From Laburnicola sp. R22_1 (taxonomy: Eukaryota > Ascomycota > Dothideomycetes > Pleosporales > Didymosphaeriaceae): a stretch of 64,000 nucleotides of DNA. This document shows, one piece after another, positions 1-10,123 of the stretch (positions within the stretch are counted from its first letter, which is position 1; each line of letters begins with the position of its first letter). The notes under the pieces were generated by a model that did not search any database, was not told where the DNA came from, and saw only the letters and a list, made by a program, of their open reading frames with translations. The position numbers and the translations under genes are program-made. The stretch covers positions 558,001 to 622,000 of the forward strand of contig JACONQ010000003.1 of the NCBI GenBank assembly GCA_014281115.1, written 5' to 3'.

Positions 1-292
1 CAGAGCGACAGCCAAGCATGCGTTTCCTCGGCGGCCAGCTCAAGTGCCCTCGCTTGCAAATGTTATTCCCGTCCTACAAATGTGTTTGATCGAGCAATAA
101 CGAGGATAGCGCCCGAAGCCATGGTTGGAGAGGTGGGGAAACAGGGAAGTGCTGTCGGCCATGGCCCCTCGCATCCACGATCAGCCTGCAGTGGGCTGTT
201 CTCGCCAAAGCTCTAAAGCTCTCCAAAATTATCGAGCCTCCCCGTCTTCTTTCCCCAACGTCTTTGCACGCAGCGTGGAACGGCAGAGCACC

Positions 293-2292
293 ATGAAGCG
301 CAAGAACGATGCGCCCACGAATGCCAAAGCCAAAAAACGGGCCATCTCCGACGACGAAGCTCACCGGAATTTCCGCAAAGGCCTGTTCGACAGCAAAGTG
401 CTAGCGGACTACACCAGCTACTACGCCGCCTCGCAGCCGTACGTCTTCCCCGCGCGCAATTCATGAGCCCCTGCCAACACGTTGCCTAGATACAAGCACG
501 CCGTCATACAAGGTCTCGTCGACGACCAGCTCCTCCGCAATGTGCGCAACGAAATTCGTGAGCACATCTCGTTTACGCCCAAAGAGACGGATATCTACAA
601 GATACACCAGTCTGGCGATCTCGCCAACCTCGACGGGCTCGACGACGCCGCCCTCAAGCGCCTGCCTTCGCTCCTGACGCTCCGCGACTCTCTTTATTCG
701 TCTGCTTTTCGCAAATATCTTTCCTCGATAACCGGATCCGGGCCTCTGAGCGGCGTGAAGACGGACATGGCAGTGGTAGGTTCCGCCAGGTTCCGTGCTG
801 GGAAAATATATACTAAGCCAGGCAGAATGTGTATACACCTGGTTGCCATCTTCTGTGCCACGACGATGTCATCGGCAGTCGGCGTGTGAGCTGGATTCTC
901 TATCTGCTGGACCCTGACCGGCCGTGGAAACCCGAATGGGGAGGTGCGCTCCGTCTGTACCCTACCAAGGATCTGAAGACGGCCGAGGGGGACGTGGTCA
1001 AGGTTCCGCAGCCAGACTTTACAGAGGTAATACCGCCCGCCTGGAATCAGCTATCATTCTTCACCGTGCAGCCGGGCGAGAGTTTCCACGATGTCGAGGA
1101 AGTGTACAGGCGTGGTGTAGGCGAGACAGAAGAGGAAGACGGCGGGCGCATACGGATGGCTATCAGCGGATGGTTTCACATTCCTCAAGAGGGCGAGGAC
1201 GGCTACGAAGAAGGCCTGGAAGAGAAGCTCGCTGAGCGGAGTTCCCTCGCTCAGTTGCAGGGCGGTAAGGCCGACGTGTTCGACCAGCCGCAATCGAACT
1301 GGGTCGATAATCCGCACTGGGAGGAACAGGCTAAAGCGCAGGACGACGAAATGAGTGCTGACGAGATCGACTTCCTGATCAAATACATGAACCCACAGTA
1401 CCTGACCCCGGATACTGTGGAAGACCTTACGCACTTGTTCTCTGACGAGTCCTCGGTGCGTCTAGGGGAATTCTTGTCGCCGAAGTTCTGCGTCCGCCTT
1501 CGCGAATATCTGGAGTCGAAAGATCATGAGCCGAACCCTAGTCTACCGGCAAATCCATTCTACAAGGAGCAATCAGAAGTTGGCGTCGCGCGACCGCCTC
1601 ACAAGCACCGCTTTCTGTACCGGAAAGCTGTTCAGCCAATACAACCCAATTATCCAGACGGTGCCAGCCAGACGCCCTATGATGACCTAGTCGACGTCCT
1701 CTTTCCTCATCCAGCCTTCACGAAATGGCTTTCGCTCGTTACCGGCATCACGCTTACAAGAAGTAATATCATAGCGAGGCGCTTCCGACGAGGCATGGAC
1801 TACACTCTTGCTACCGCGTACGAGGAAGAAGATCCACAGCTCGAGGTGTGCCTCGGCATCACACCGTCAAAGGGTTGGGGCGACGAGGACGAAGAGGAGG
1901 ATGTACAGCCGAATGGGTCATCCAGCAAGACAAATGGGAAAGCTCCAGCTGCACAATCAGAAGAAGAAGTGGGTGGGTACGAAATGTACATGGCTGGTGA
2001 GGAGAACGAGGGTACCGATGCGGGCGCGCCCGAAGCATCGACACAGACGGGTGCCGGACAGCGACGCAAAGCGAAAGTAGACCCGGCTGTATACAAGAGT
2101 GCCACGGATGATGACGATGATGGTATTCTATTCAGTCAGCCCGCTGCTTGGAATAATCTAGCCATCGTTCTGAGGGACAGAGGTGTGTTGCGTTTCACCA
2201 AATATGTCAGCAAAGCTGCGCAGGGCGACCGCTGGGATATCTGCGGCGAGTACGGCGTCGAGTTTGGAGAAGACGAGGATGATGAAGACTGA
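293..2292 (+). CDS. Tpa1/Ofd1-type prolyl 3,4-dihydroxylase (2-oxoglutarate/Fe(II) dioxygenase)
   Basis: Three exons, 293-438, 490-775 and 826-2292, join in frame to give about 632 residues; both introns (51 and 50 bp) have GT...AG ends. Exon 3 carries the double-stranded beta-helix dioxygenase core: the iron-binding HxD is in CHLLCHDDVIG (about H156/D158), a distal His lies in GESFHD (about H232), and an Arg follows in GGRIRMAISGW, where 2-oxoglutarate is bound in this family. The C-terminal half matches the catalytically dead second domain of Tpa1/Ofd1, with an acidic low-complexity insert at about residues 470-560. Length agrees with yeast Tpa1. Family members hydroxylate a proline of ribosomal protein uS12 and affect translation termination; fission yeast Ofd1 also controls Sre1 stability under low oxygen. 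ATG 293 was chosen because the basic KRK-rich start is typical; the open frame extends upstream without a better start. Confidence 0.93.
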
Positions 2293-2535
2293 GGTTCTAT
2301 CAAAACCCCACCTTCTCTTGTCTCATGTTGGGAGGCCTTTCGACTGTTCATATAGACCCACGACTTGACGATATGAAACGCATTTCGGTTTTGTCCTTCC
2401 TTGTAATAGGCTTGTATATCTCGTCTTGCATCATGGTGACGCCGTGCAGTATCGTTTTCGCGAGCAAGGAAAAGTCGTAATAAACCCGGATAAAGCGACA
2501 ACGTCGAAAGGCTGCTCAACATCGGATTCCAAAAC

Positions 2536-2884
2536 TTAACACTTCACAATAGTCACCCCACTGGTAACGAGCCAGTCCGTATTTTCCGTCTCCCTGTACA
2601 ACCCAACATCCCCACCTGATGATACCTCGCCGCTCCCACTACTAAGCTCATACACACTCTTCAACGAATCCCCCTCGCAAGAACTCCACACACTCTCCCC
2701 CACCGCCTCGGCATGCCTCTCAAACCGCCCATTCATCGGGCATATGTAATCTAATATATTATCTCGCTGTAAAATGCTCCCCCGCATAATGCTGACTTGA
2801 TCTTCAGACCCTAGGATAATGCACCTCTTACTGGTCGGGCACTTTGGTGCTACCGGTTGTTGGGGTCAACTCGGAAGCCTGCAT
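2536..2884 (-). CDS. possible small protein of 102 residues, unrecognised
   Basis: The reverse strand has an open frame whose 5' part joins through a 40-bp GT...AG intron (2792-2831) to a 53-bp first exon starting at ATG 2884. The joined protein begins MQASELTPTTGSTKVPDH and ends in GVTIVKC. It has no signal peptide or membrane segment, three cysteines, and a Ser/Gly-rich acidic centre. The composition is protein-like and the splice phases agree, but the intron is at the lower limit for ascomycetes and I know no family for it. It runs convergently towards the prolyl hydroxylase, with about 240 bp between the two stop codons. It could also be the tail of a decayed larger gene, since the sequence upstream (about 2900-3600) looks degenerate. 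Confidence 0.33.
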
Positions 2885-5019
2885 GTGGACTGGGGGGTGT
2901 CGAGATGGTGATTTCACTGTGTTAGGGTCTTTGATGGCGTTATCTATTCATTTTCTTTCTCGTTTGTAGTCAACATAGACTTTTCTAATTTATTTGACGT
3001 AATGGCGCGAACTATAGTTTGAAGGCTCGGTAAAGAGTTGGCGCATTCAACGGTGCCGCTCGTCGCGGCTGAGCTCTGCTCTCCTAGCAACAGTTATGTA
3101 CAGGTACGCCAGTTGCGTCGCTAATAAGCTGCAGTTGAGCTTAATAGACTGTATTTATCCATCCACGTAGCTGTTCGTTAAGGGGCCTGGAGCGCCAGAT
3201 AGCTAGTTGGTCTTTAGCCTTTTTATAAGCATCCTTATATCTGGTTTGGTCCTTAGTTGGCGTTAGTATAGCGTCTATTTGCGTAATAAGGTAGTCAAAG
3301 TAGGCGTAACAGCGGTCTGTTTAGTAGCAGTAGAAGCGAAAGGTAGCTTTAGTAGAGCAGCGGTGGGGATAGGGATCGACGTCGCAGGTAGGGCTGGGGT
3401 CGTGGTTGGTGTTGGTGGTGCAGTTGCGGCAAGGTAGAGGCTGTACAGTAGGGTTAGCATTAGTTCCGCTGTGGGTTATGCAATATACATACAGTGTGTA
3501 GTAGGGAAGCCATTTTTGCTGGCGACTGGGGTTAGCAGGGTTAGCCGAGTGGGGAGCCGTCGAATCAGCTGTCAAAGTCAATTTTGGGTGAGTTTCGGGG
3601 GGGTGAGGAGAGCCGAGCGAACAGTGTTAACCTGAGGCTTATAGGTAGGATATTGGGGGACGAGAATGGGGCTGTGAAGTTGTGGAAATAGGCGCAGAGT
3701 GCGCTCGAGGCGGTTAAAACGGCGAAATGAAAGAGGGGAGATTTGAACGATTTAATCTTGACCTTGGGGACACTTTCTTGGCTTGGTAACGTCTGGTGTT
3801 GCGCATGACAGTGTGGACACCGTAGCAGAACGGTGTTAAAAAATGACTGAACACGCTTTCGTAACTGTCCAGAGTGCAATCTTGTGAACGCGGAGCCTGT
3901 GTACGTATGGAGGCTACTAGAAGGTTTCTGAATCATAGAATCGCCCAAAAAAAGAGCACCAATGGACAAGTCGCCGAGGAAGTTACAGAGAAAGATGTTC
4001 ATAGCATAGGGTGGATGAGGACACTCTAGAAAATCGTAGAGATGTCTAAAGTGGTTGTGAGAGGAGAAGACGGCACTGGATATAGAATGTCTTGGGGGGA
4101 GAAGAGAATGATGCAGGAGGTATGACGAGAGACGAAGACGCAGTTTCGATCCTACCTAAGGTATTGTCGTCCACCCCGCAGAACTACCCAAGTAGCCTCC
4201 AGCTGTTGTTCAACTCTTGTGAAAATAAATTTGGCTTGTAGCCTAAGCGCCCAGGTGAAACTGCATGTTAACTCTCTACGCGCCTGTGCCCCTCCACTGA
4301 GCACTTGAGTCGGTAGGTCACCTCGCCGCTAACCATGCCTCCAATATCACTACAAATTAAACATTGGGCCCCTATGCAGTTTCAGCCATGCATATCTACT
4401 CCTTCGCGCGCGACAACCATGATCCATGAATGCTTTGCGCCATCGCTCTGAAACCATTGGGGAGCTACGCCACTGGCCAATCTTGGAACGGGGATCCGCT
4501 CTGTATGTTTTCAAAGTTCAGAGTGCGAATTGCAATCGTAGATCATGATGGTGGTAGACTTCACGAAGTAACGCGTATGCGTGCGTCATCGTTGAACGCG
4601 TTGCGGGCTGTTGCTATGGTTTCGAGGACCCCATGGAAGATAGGCGACGCTGACCAAGTTTACCGCGGGTGCAAATCCGGTGTAGCGCCGGGCGCTAAAT
4701 CTTCACGTGATCGATAAGGACCCGTGGACGCGATTGGGCAACTGCTTCGAGGTCTTGGCAGGCACGAACGCCTTTATACCTTCCTCCCCATCGCAACCGA
4801 TCACACACCCTAGAGCAGTGCTGACACGTTGGTAGATATATCGCAGCCTTTCAGGCAAATACAGCTGTGAGACCGCAGCCGAACTCCAGAGCTCACGACC
4901 GACCACGTGAGGAACCTTGCCGAGCCGCGCGCATCGGCAGCTTAGCTGGACTAGGGCAAGAGAGTGGACTCCATCAAGCCGGTCACAACACGTCACTAAT
5001 TCACCCTCTCGACGCCCGC
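2885..5019. other. gene-poor interval with degenerate sequence
   Basis: No supported gene. Around 3100-3600 the reverse strand reads as short protein-like pieces (for example KDQLAIWRSRPLNEQLRGW) separated by stops, with TAG/CTA-rich composition, suggesting an old RIP-affected repeat fragment. The 145-codon open frame at 3565-4002 on the reverse strand has no recognisable domain and a poor composition. From 4150 to 5019 I see only ordinary intergenic sequence. Confidence 0.4.
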
Positions 5020-6506
5020 ATGAGTTCGGGCGATCCAGCTCAGACCCCTTCTCAGGTATGTCATTACCCATGTCTCAGTGCGTGTCTTGCGATCCAATCT
5101 CATGGCCAGTTGTTTACAATTCCGAATCGCAGAGGCCCATGTGAGCCTTCTGCATAAGAATTGCAGCAGCTGTTGAACTACACAACTTCTATGACGTGTT
5201 GGATTCCGCGCCGCCGCTCAAGGTCCAGCAGCTCACATGAAGAGCAGATGGCGATTAGCCCGGTTCAGCGGCCCCGAACCCTGTCGTTCGCAAACTTACG
5301 CGGCCGCAAGCCATGCGCGCCGCCCAAATCCAAGACCAGTAAGCACCGTGACCCCTGCCAAAACAAAACCAAAACCCGTGCGCTTCCAACATCCTTTACC
5401 CGGCAATCGCATGCGTCGGGACCGCACTTTCCACTCTTTATTCCTGCCTCCGTCCACCCCTCGCTCAAGCTTTTGGCCTTATACATACTGACACTGGACG
5501 AACTACTGCAGCCCCGCTACTTCCCGATCCTCCAAGACTGGACTTGCTGGACCATGTGAGTAGCTCGGGCCAGAGCTACAGCAACCTAACGGCAACGAAC
5601 GGCTCCCCTCACACATCCCCTGGCAAATCTGCCATGTCCGCAATCCAGACATTTCCTCGAAGCACGGTCGGTCCACAGGCGATTGATTCACCCATGGCCC
5701 CCGATCCCAATCCCACGCCCTCCGCCTGGGCTCGTCCGAATGCTCACGCTGCCACGCAACAGTCCAAGACGTCACAGTACATTGATAAGATCACATCCGA
5801 GAACGAGAAGCTGAAGAGAGAGTTGAATGCCGAGCGACTGGCACGAGAAGAGGAAGCGAAGCGCGTCACAGCCGCCCGCTCAAAGGCCGAAGATTCCCGG
5901 GCAGAGCACCAGCATCTGCAGTTGCTTGTCGACACTAATGCACGGGCTTTGGAAAGAAAAGACAGGAAGTTGGAGGAGATGAAAGCGCAATTGGAGATGG
6001 AAGCGAAAAGGAGGAAGGCTGCTGAGCAGAGGGCAGAAGAGGCTTTGAAGATGCTTGGCGACACGCGGTCAGAGACACAACGTCAGCTCGCTGCGGCGTA
6101 TGAACAGAAGCATCTTGCAGAGACGAACGCGGACACTGCGAGAGAGGGATACAAGCGCGTCACCGACGTCTACGAAAAGAAGCTCAAGTACATCACCGAG
6201 CAGATCAACGAGCTACGGAAGCAGCGGTACGAGGATGCGGACAAGATGAAGCGACAGGCTATCATCGGCGACCAACTACAGCACGAGCTCTCTCGGACAC
6301 AGCGGACAGGAGACAAGATGGTGGATATGATGGGCCACTACAAGCGTGAGCACCGGAAGGAAATGGAGGACTTAACTAATGAGGCTGAACGACTACGCAT
6401 CACCGTGCCTGAGAAAGAGGCGGAGGCTGCGAGGCTGGTACGAGAAATGCAGGAGACGAGAGATAAGATGAAGTGGGTGATGGCACAGCAACAGCGTCAA
6501 ACATAA
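5020..6506 (+). CDS. She3-like coiled-coil protein
   Basis: The firm part is the last exon, from 5512 to the stop at 6504-6506. It encodes about 330 residues: a Ser/Thr/Pro-rich N-terminal stretch (LLDHVSSSGQSYSNL), then a long heptad-rich Glu/Lys/Arg/Ala coiled coil starting at QYIDKITSENEKLKREL and running nearly to the end. This matches the Pezizomycotina family annotated as SWI5-dependent HO expression protein 3 (She3 family). Yeast She3 links She2-bound mRNA to type V myosin; the role in filamentous fungi is not established by sequence alone. The 5' structure is inferred: ATG 5020 with exon 5020-5055, then 5167-5338 and 5512-6506, all phase-compatible with GT...AG introns of 111 and 173 bp. 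An alternative start is the ATG at 5248. Confidence 0.7.
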
Positions 6507-7746
6507 GCATCGCTTCCTCGCCACGCCCCGTCACGACCGTCACGATTTTGGAATAGAAAGCGATTTTGTACCATATTGGGCTGGCGTTTGGTTAGGAGTG
6601 AGCATTTTGGCGGTCACGGGCACTACTGGGCATGATAACTGGCAGGAGTGGTTTGTTCGAGGCTTATGGTACCACAATGGTACTTGCTCTACAAAAGCAG
6701 ACCCGCCTTCGTCGATTGCCGAAAAACTTTTATGTAGGCACTAGAGCCTGTACTTTTTCTTCGGACTCGGAATGTCATCAGCACATGTCCCCTTGTGCCG
6801 TTGTCATTGTGCTTTTCTTTCCTTCCCTGCTGATTTTGTACCCCTTGGTACATAGGTCGCTGTGAAAGGGGAGCTCTGCCATGTGGAATATCCGACTAGT
6901 TGAACCGGCAACCATCGCAGATATAAGCCATTGCTGCACCACTACTTCGTTCACACTACCACCCTAACCAGCTTAGAATAGGTCCGTGACTCGCAAACAA
7001 GGCACCGCATCACTCGCTCTTCTCGCCAGAAAAAGTAAGCCGTGCTGACTCAGCTCGCTTGCACATCCCTTCTTACGCCGTCCCGATACCCTACACCCCA
7101 GTGACCCCGCGAACTATATGCCGCCTCACACATATCCGTCTAGGAGTCATCATCTTCTCCTCACCGACTCGGTTATACAATCGGGCAAATCAGATTAAGA
7201 CAGACAGTGCCGAGGCATAGCAAAAGGGCGGGAGGGCGGGAGGGCGCCAACGGTTCTCGTTTGGGAGACTGACACTGCGGCTCGGATTCGTCGCTTTGAT
7301 GCGTGCGTAGGGAGCATGGTGTTGTGGTGCTGGGGTTGGATGCATGCCCGAGGTGAGGTTCTGGGTAGGGTAGCAGGTGTGACTCCTAGGTATGCAGGTA
7401 TGAATCATACCCGTAGCTAGTAGCACTACGTGGATTTATCTGCCTGTGAAGATAACCCGAAGACTGATTGCATCTGCAAGCGACTGTTTAATGGGGGCTT
7501 GGAGGCGGTGCGTGGTAGAGCGTAGGGGGTGTTCTACATATATCGCAGTCTGGCTGAAACGTAGACCACGATCACGATAGCGACTTCGAATCCATCGAAT
7601 CATTTTTTCAAGCAGAGTACTAGACAAGTTTTCAGTTAGTTTTCAGTCTTATCTTGCAACCGCCTCGTTCCGCCCAGCACAGGCAACGCAACACTCGCGA
7701 CTAACAATTCCAAGACGTACACCCCCAGAGCAAAGGGCAAGCAAAA
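6507..7746. other. intergenic, no gene supported
   Basis: About 1.2 kb containing the 3' end of the coiled-coil gene and presumably the promoter of the gene at 7747. Short open frames on both strands (6632-6865, 7190-7426, 7436-7627) have compositions typical of noise. No RNA gene was recognised. Confidence 0.5.
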
Positions 7747-8226
7747 ATGGCAACAGCGTCCGCCGTATCACCGCACGACCACAAGTATAACGAACCACCC
7801 AGTAAATCCAAGGACACGACTTCACCCTCGAGCCACATTTCGAAAGACCAGCCCCACCCATCCAACGCACAACCCAAACCAAGACCATCCCACGAATCAT
7901 ACACCCCTTCAATACCAAAACCAAAACAGAAGTACAGTGCTCTCATATGTTCCTTCCAATTTCGCCCCTCAATAGTTGCGGATTCTAACAAGCATCGCAG
8001 ATCCGGTATGCGCGCCGCCTTCTCCAAAGCCGCAAAGCGCCTTTCTTCTTCTTCGTCTTCTCGCAATAAGGACAGTAAGCAGTGCGATACGCTTCCGTCT
8101 TCGCAAGAGGAGTTTGAGATCATGAGAAAGAAGGAGATGGAGGAAGAGAAGAGGAGGAAGGAGTATGAGAGCTTTGGGCTGGGGAAGAAGGTGTTGGGGA
8201 AGGGGAGTGTGCAGATGGGTGGGTAG
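7747..8226 (+). CDS. small Ser/Lys-rich protein of unknown function
   Basis: Reading straight through gives 159 residues from ATG 7747. A 69-bp GT...AG intron (7932-8000) can be removed without changing frame, which gives 136 residues and joins PKPKQK to SGMRAAFSKAAKRLSS. I favour the spliced form because the intronic codons break an otherwise uniform hydrophilic chain. The N-terminal half is Pro/Ser/Lys-rich and disordered. The C-terminal half is basic, then a charged helix (FEIMRKKEMEEEKRRKEYE) and a short Gly/Lys-rich end. There is no signal peptide, membrane segment or known domain. It resembles short lineage-specific fungal proteins. The 197-codon open frame on the opposite strand is treated as its shadow. 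Confidence 0.6.
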   Translation: MATASAVSPHDHKYNEPPSKSKDTTSPSSHISKDQPHPSNAQPKPRPSHESYTPSIPKPKQKYSALICSFQFRPSIVADSNKHRRSGMRAAFSKAAKRLSSSSSSRNKDSKQCDTLPSSQEEFEIMRKKEMEEEKRRKEYESFGLGKKVLGKGSVQMGG

Positions 8227-8405
8227 GTGGCATAAGGGGTACGGGGTGAAGACCTTTCACAGGCGGGGTTCCAGAAGGTCGCTCCTAGAAACAACCGTGC
8301 GAGAAATGTAGCACGCGCTTGGTGCTGGGTGGGTTCACGGAAGCACTATAGGGAAGTAGCAGATTCAGACATAGGGAACGGGAATCATTCGGTGTATGTA
8401 CAAAG

Positions 8406-9224
8406 TTATGCCATTCCTCGAGTAGGCCATCGCTTGTTGCCTTCGGATGGGCCGGGGAATTGGAAGGGTTGGAAGGGCTGCTCGGACTTGATTGCGTCGT
8501 CCCGCAGTGCCTGAAGCTTGCGCTCGTTGTCCTCATTTGCCAACTTCGTATACTTCTCGATGACCTTGTCCATATTGACAACGCTGCCGGCCACAACATT
8601 GTAGGGTGAGCCGGCGTTCATCATCCTGCGCACCGTTAGCGAACTGCCCCAATTCAATATAGCCTCATCCGCGTCAATCGCCAGCTCTGTGCTAGAGGAA
8701 CCCTCATGCTCTTTCAAGAAATTTGTGGTCCAACATACTCTGGGAACTTCATCTCGACATGGTCCTGCGGCTTCGAATTGACGAACAGCACCCGGTCGGA
8801 CCCCGCCTGCTCAATCATGCGCACGTGCAGGTCATTCCTGGCCGCCCACTTCTCATTCATCTCTGTGTAGCGGTTGATCATGCGGGTAAGGAGTGGTGGG
8901 GTATTGGGATCGTCGGATCGCGAGACGTAGTAAAGGCCAAAGGAGAGGGGGATGGCGAGGACGGGGATCCAGACGCCTGACTGAATGCCCAATTGGGTCA
9001 GCATATCTCTCATAGGCATATTGCTCGCCACGCAGAGGGAGCTTGGGCCACCAGAGGGAAGCAATGGGTGGACAGAGGGGTTGACGTACACCCAGGGACT
9101 CGTTCACGGGCTCGGCGTGGGCGTGGGCGTGCTCATCGTGGGCATATCGGCGCGGCTGGCGCGGGAGGGTGGTGGTGCGGCCCTTTCGGGCAGCAGTTGC
9201 TGCTGTCCTGCGCAGGGCCTGCAT
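8406..9224 (-). CDS. mitochondrial NADH-ubiquinone oxidoreductase 17.8-kDa-like subunit (complex I accessory)
   Basis: Three exons on the reverse strand (9092-9224, 8739-8976, 8406-8691) join in phase across introns of 115 and 47 bp to encode 218 residues. The N-terminus (MQALRRTAATAARKGRTTT) is a typical mitochondrial presequence rich in Arg/Ala/Thr and lacking acidic residues, followed by a His-rich segment and the start of the mature part (EPVNESLGVWIPVLAIPLSF), which contains one membrane-spanning helix. The rest is soluble and helical, ending in RWPTRGMA. The order of presequence, HAHAHAEPVNES motif and single transmembrane segment matches fungal proteins annotated as the complex I 17.8-kDa subunit. 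That naming is from memory of the family; the gene itself is secure. The leader upstream of the ATG contains the octamer array at 9231-9278. Confidence 0.77.
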
Positions 9225-9230
9225 CGTGGG

Positions 9231-9278
9231 TGCGTGGGTGCGTGGGTGCGTGGGTGCGTGGGTGCGTGGGTGCGTGGG
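9231..9278. repeat. (TGCGTGGG)6 octamer microsatellite
   Basis: Six uninterrupted copies of the 8-mer TGCGTGGG, with a partial copy just before them, begin 7 bp upstream of the reverse-strand ATG at 9224. They therefore lie in the 5' leader or core promoter of the complex I subunit gene. Copy number is expected to vary between strains. Confidence 0.95.
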
Positions 9279-9899
9279 GTCTGGCGGTGCTGGAGGCTCG
9301 AGAGCTTGCGATGATGAGCTTCGCGGTTGCCCGACGCCCGCCGCTTGCTGTCCTAGCGGCTTGGCGCGACTTCTCCTCGACGCATGTTTGCATGTCGCCA
9401 CCTCGATGACAACATCAGGCACCCAACAACGCATTGTCATCAATACTTGCATTTCACTGCCATGGTATTCGACCTCCTGTCGATGCAAGCCTGGGCCTGG
9501 TCGAGCTGCTCTCCATGGCCGACGGACGATGGACATCCACCCGAGACAAGACCGGATGAAGCTGTCGCTGGATTCAAGGAACGGCTACAAAATCACGATG
9601 AGGGTCCCGGAGCATAATCAAACAAAGATAAAAAGCAGAACTTTTGATTCGTCTAATGGGACAAAGCCGCAACAGAGACGCAGCCACTGTGAAAATGCTA
9701 CATCAACTCCGAGAATATGCAGACAAACTTCCCCGATGCTGAGAACCCAACAATTCAATCGCCCGAATGAACCTTCTTGCTTGCCGAGGAATGACGGATA
9801 CCGAGCGAGGCCGAAGGAGAGTCGCTATCTTGACCTCTGGTCAGCTATTGTCGGAAGGAGCAAACAGCACCAGATGAGATACTTACCGGAAGAGATGGT
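9279..9899. other. intergenic, no gene supported
   Basis: The sequence between the octamer array and the stop of the small zinc-ribbon gene. A 244-codon forward frame (9169-9903) covers it, but that frame starts inside the antisense of the complex I gene and reads through the octamer repeat as a periodic peptide, so I regard it as noise. Confidence 0.5.
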
Positions 9900-10123
9900 T
9901 TAGTTGACAGGAGTGCCGCACTGAGGACAGCATTTTCCGGGAATCACCCAGACAGTCTGCCCTCGCTCAAGGCAAGCCGGGCAGCGGCGACCGGGAACCT
10001 GAACCTATAAGCAACCGCTTCGCGTCAATGGATATTACAAGAACCTACAGGCACAGTGGTTATGCCATCCATATCATACATAGAGGGGACGGCGATCTTG
10101 TCGATGGGTACCTGGTGGCACAT
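9900..10123 (-). CDS. small zinc-ribbon protein, 59 residues
   Basis: Two short exons on the reverse strand (10049-10123 and 9900-10004), separated by a 44-bp intron starting GTAGGT and ending TATAG, encode 59 residues. The protein starts MCHQVPIDKIAVPSMYDMDG and ends with two zinc-ligand pairs, CPACLERG and CCPQCGTPVN, spaced by about 15 residues, that is a CxxC...CxxC ribbon or knuckle. Splice phases agree (75 bp, then 105 bp with the stop). I do not recognise a named family; such mini zinc ribbons may act as nucleic-acid or protein-binding modules. It is too short and too split to appear as an ordinary open frame, so it could easily be missed. Confidence 0.6.

Noticed and set aside
7701..8294. 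197-codon reverse frame over the small Ser/Lys-rich gene
   Set aside because: The forward frame has a better start, a charged C-terminal helix and a phase-neutral intron; the reverse product is Phe/Ser/Cys-rich noise.
9169..9903. 244-codon forward frame through the octamer repeat
   Set aside because: Its start is antisense to the complex I exon and it contains repeat-encoded GAWVRGCV units.
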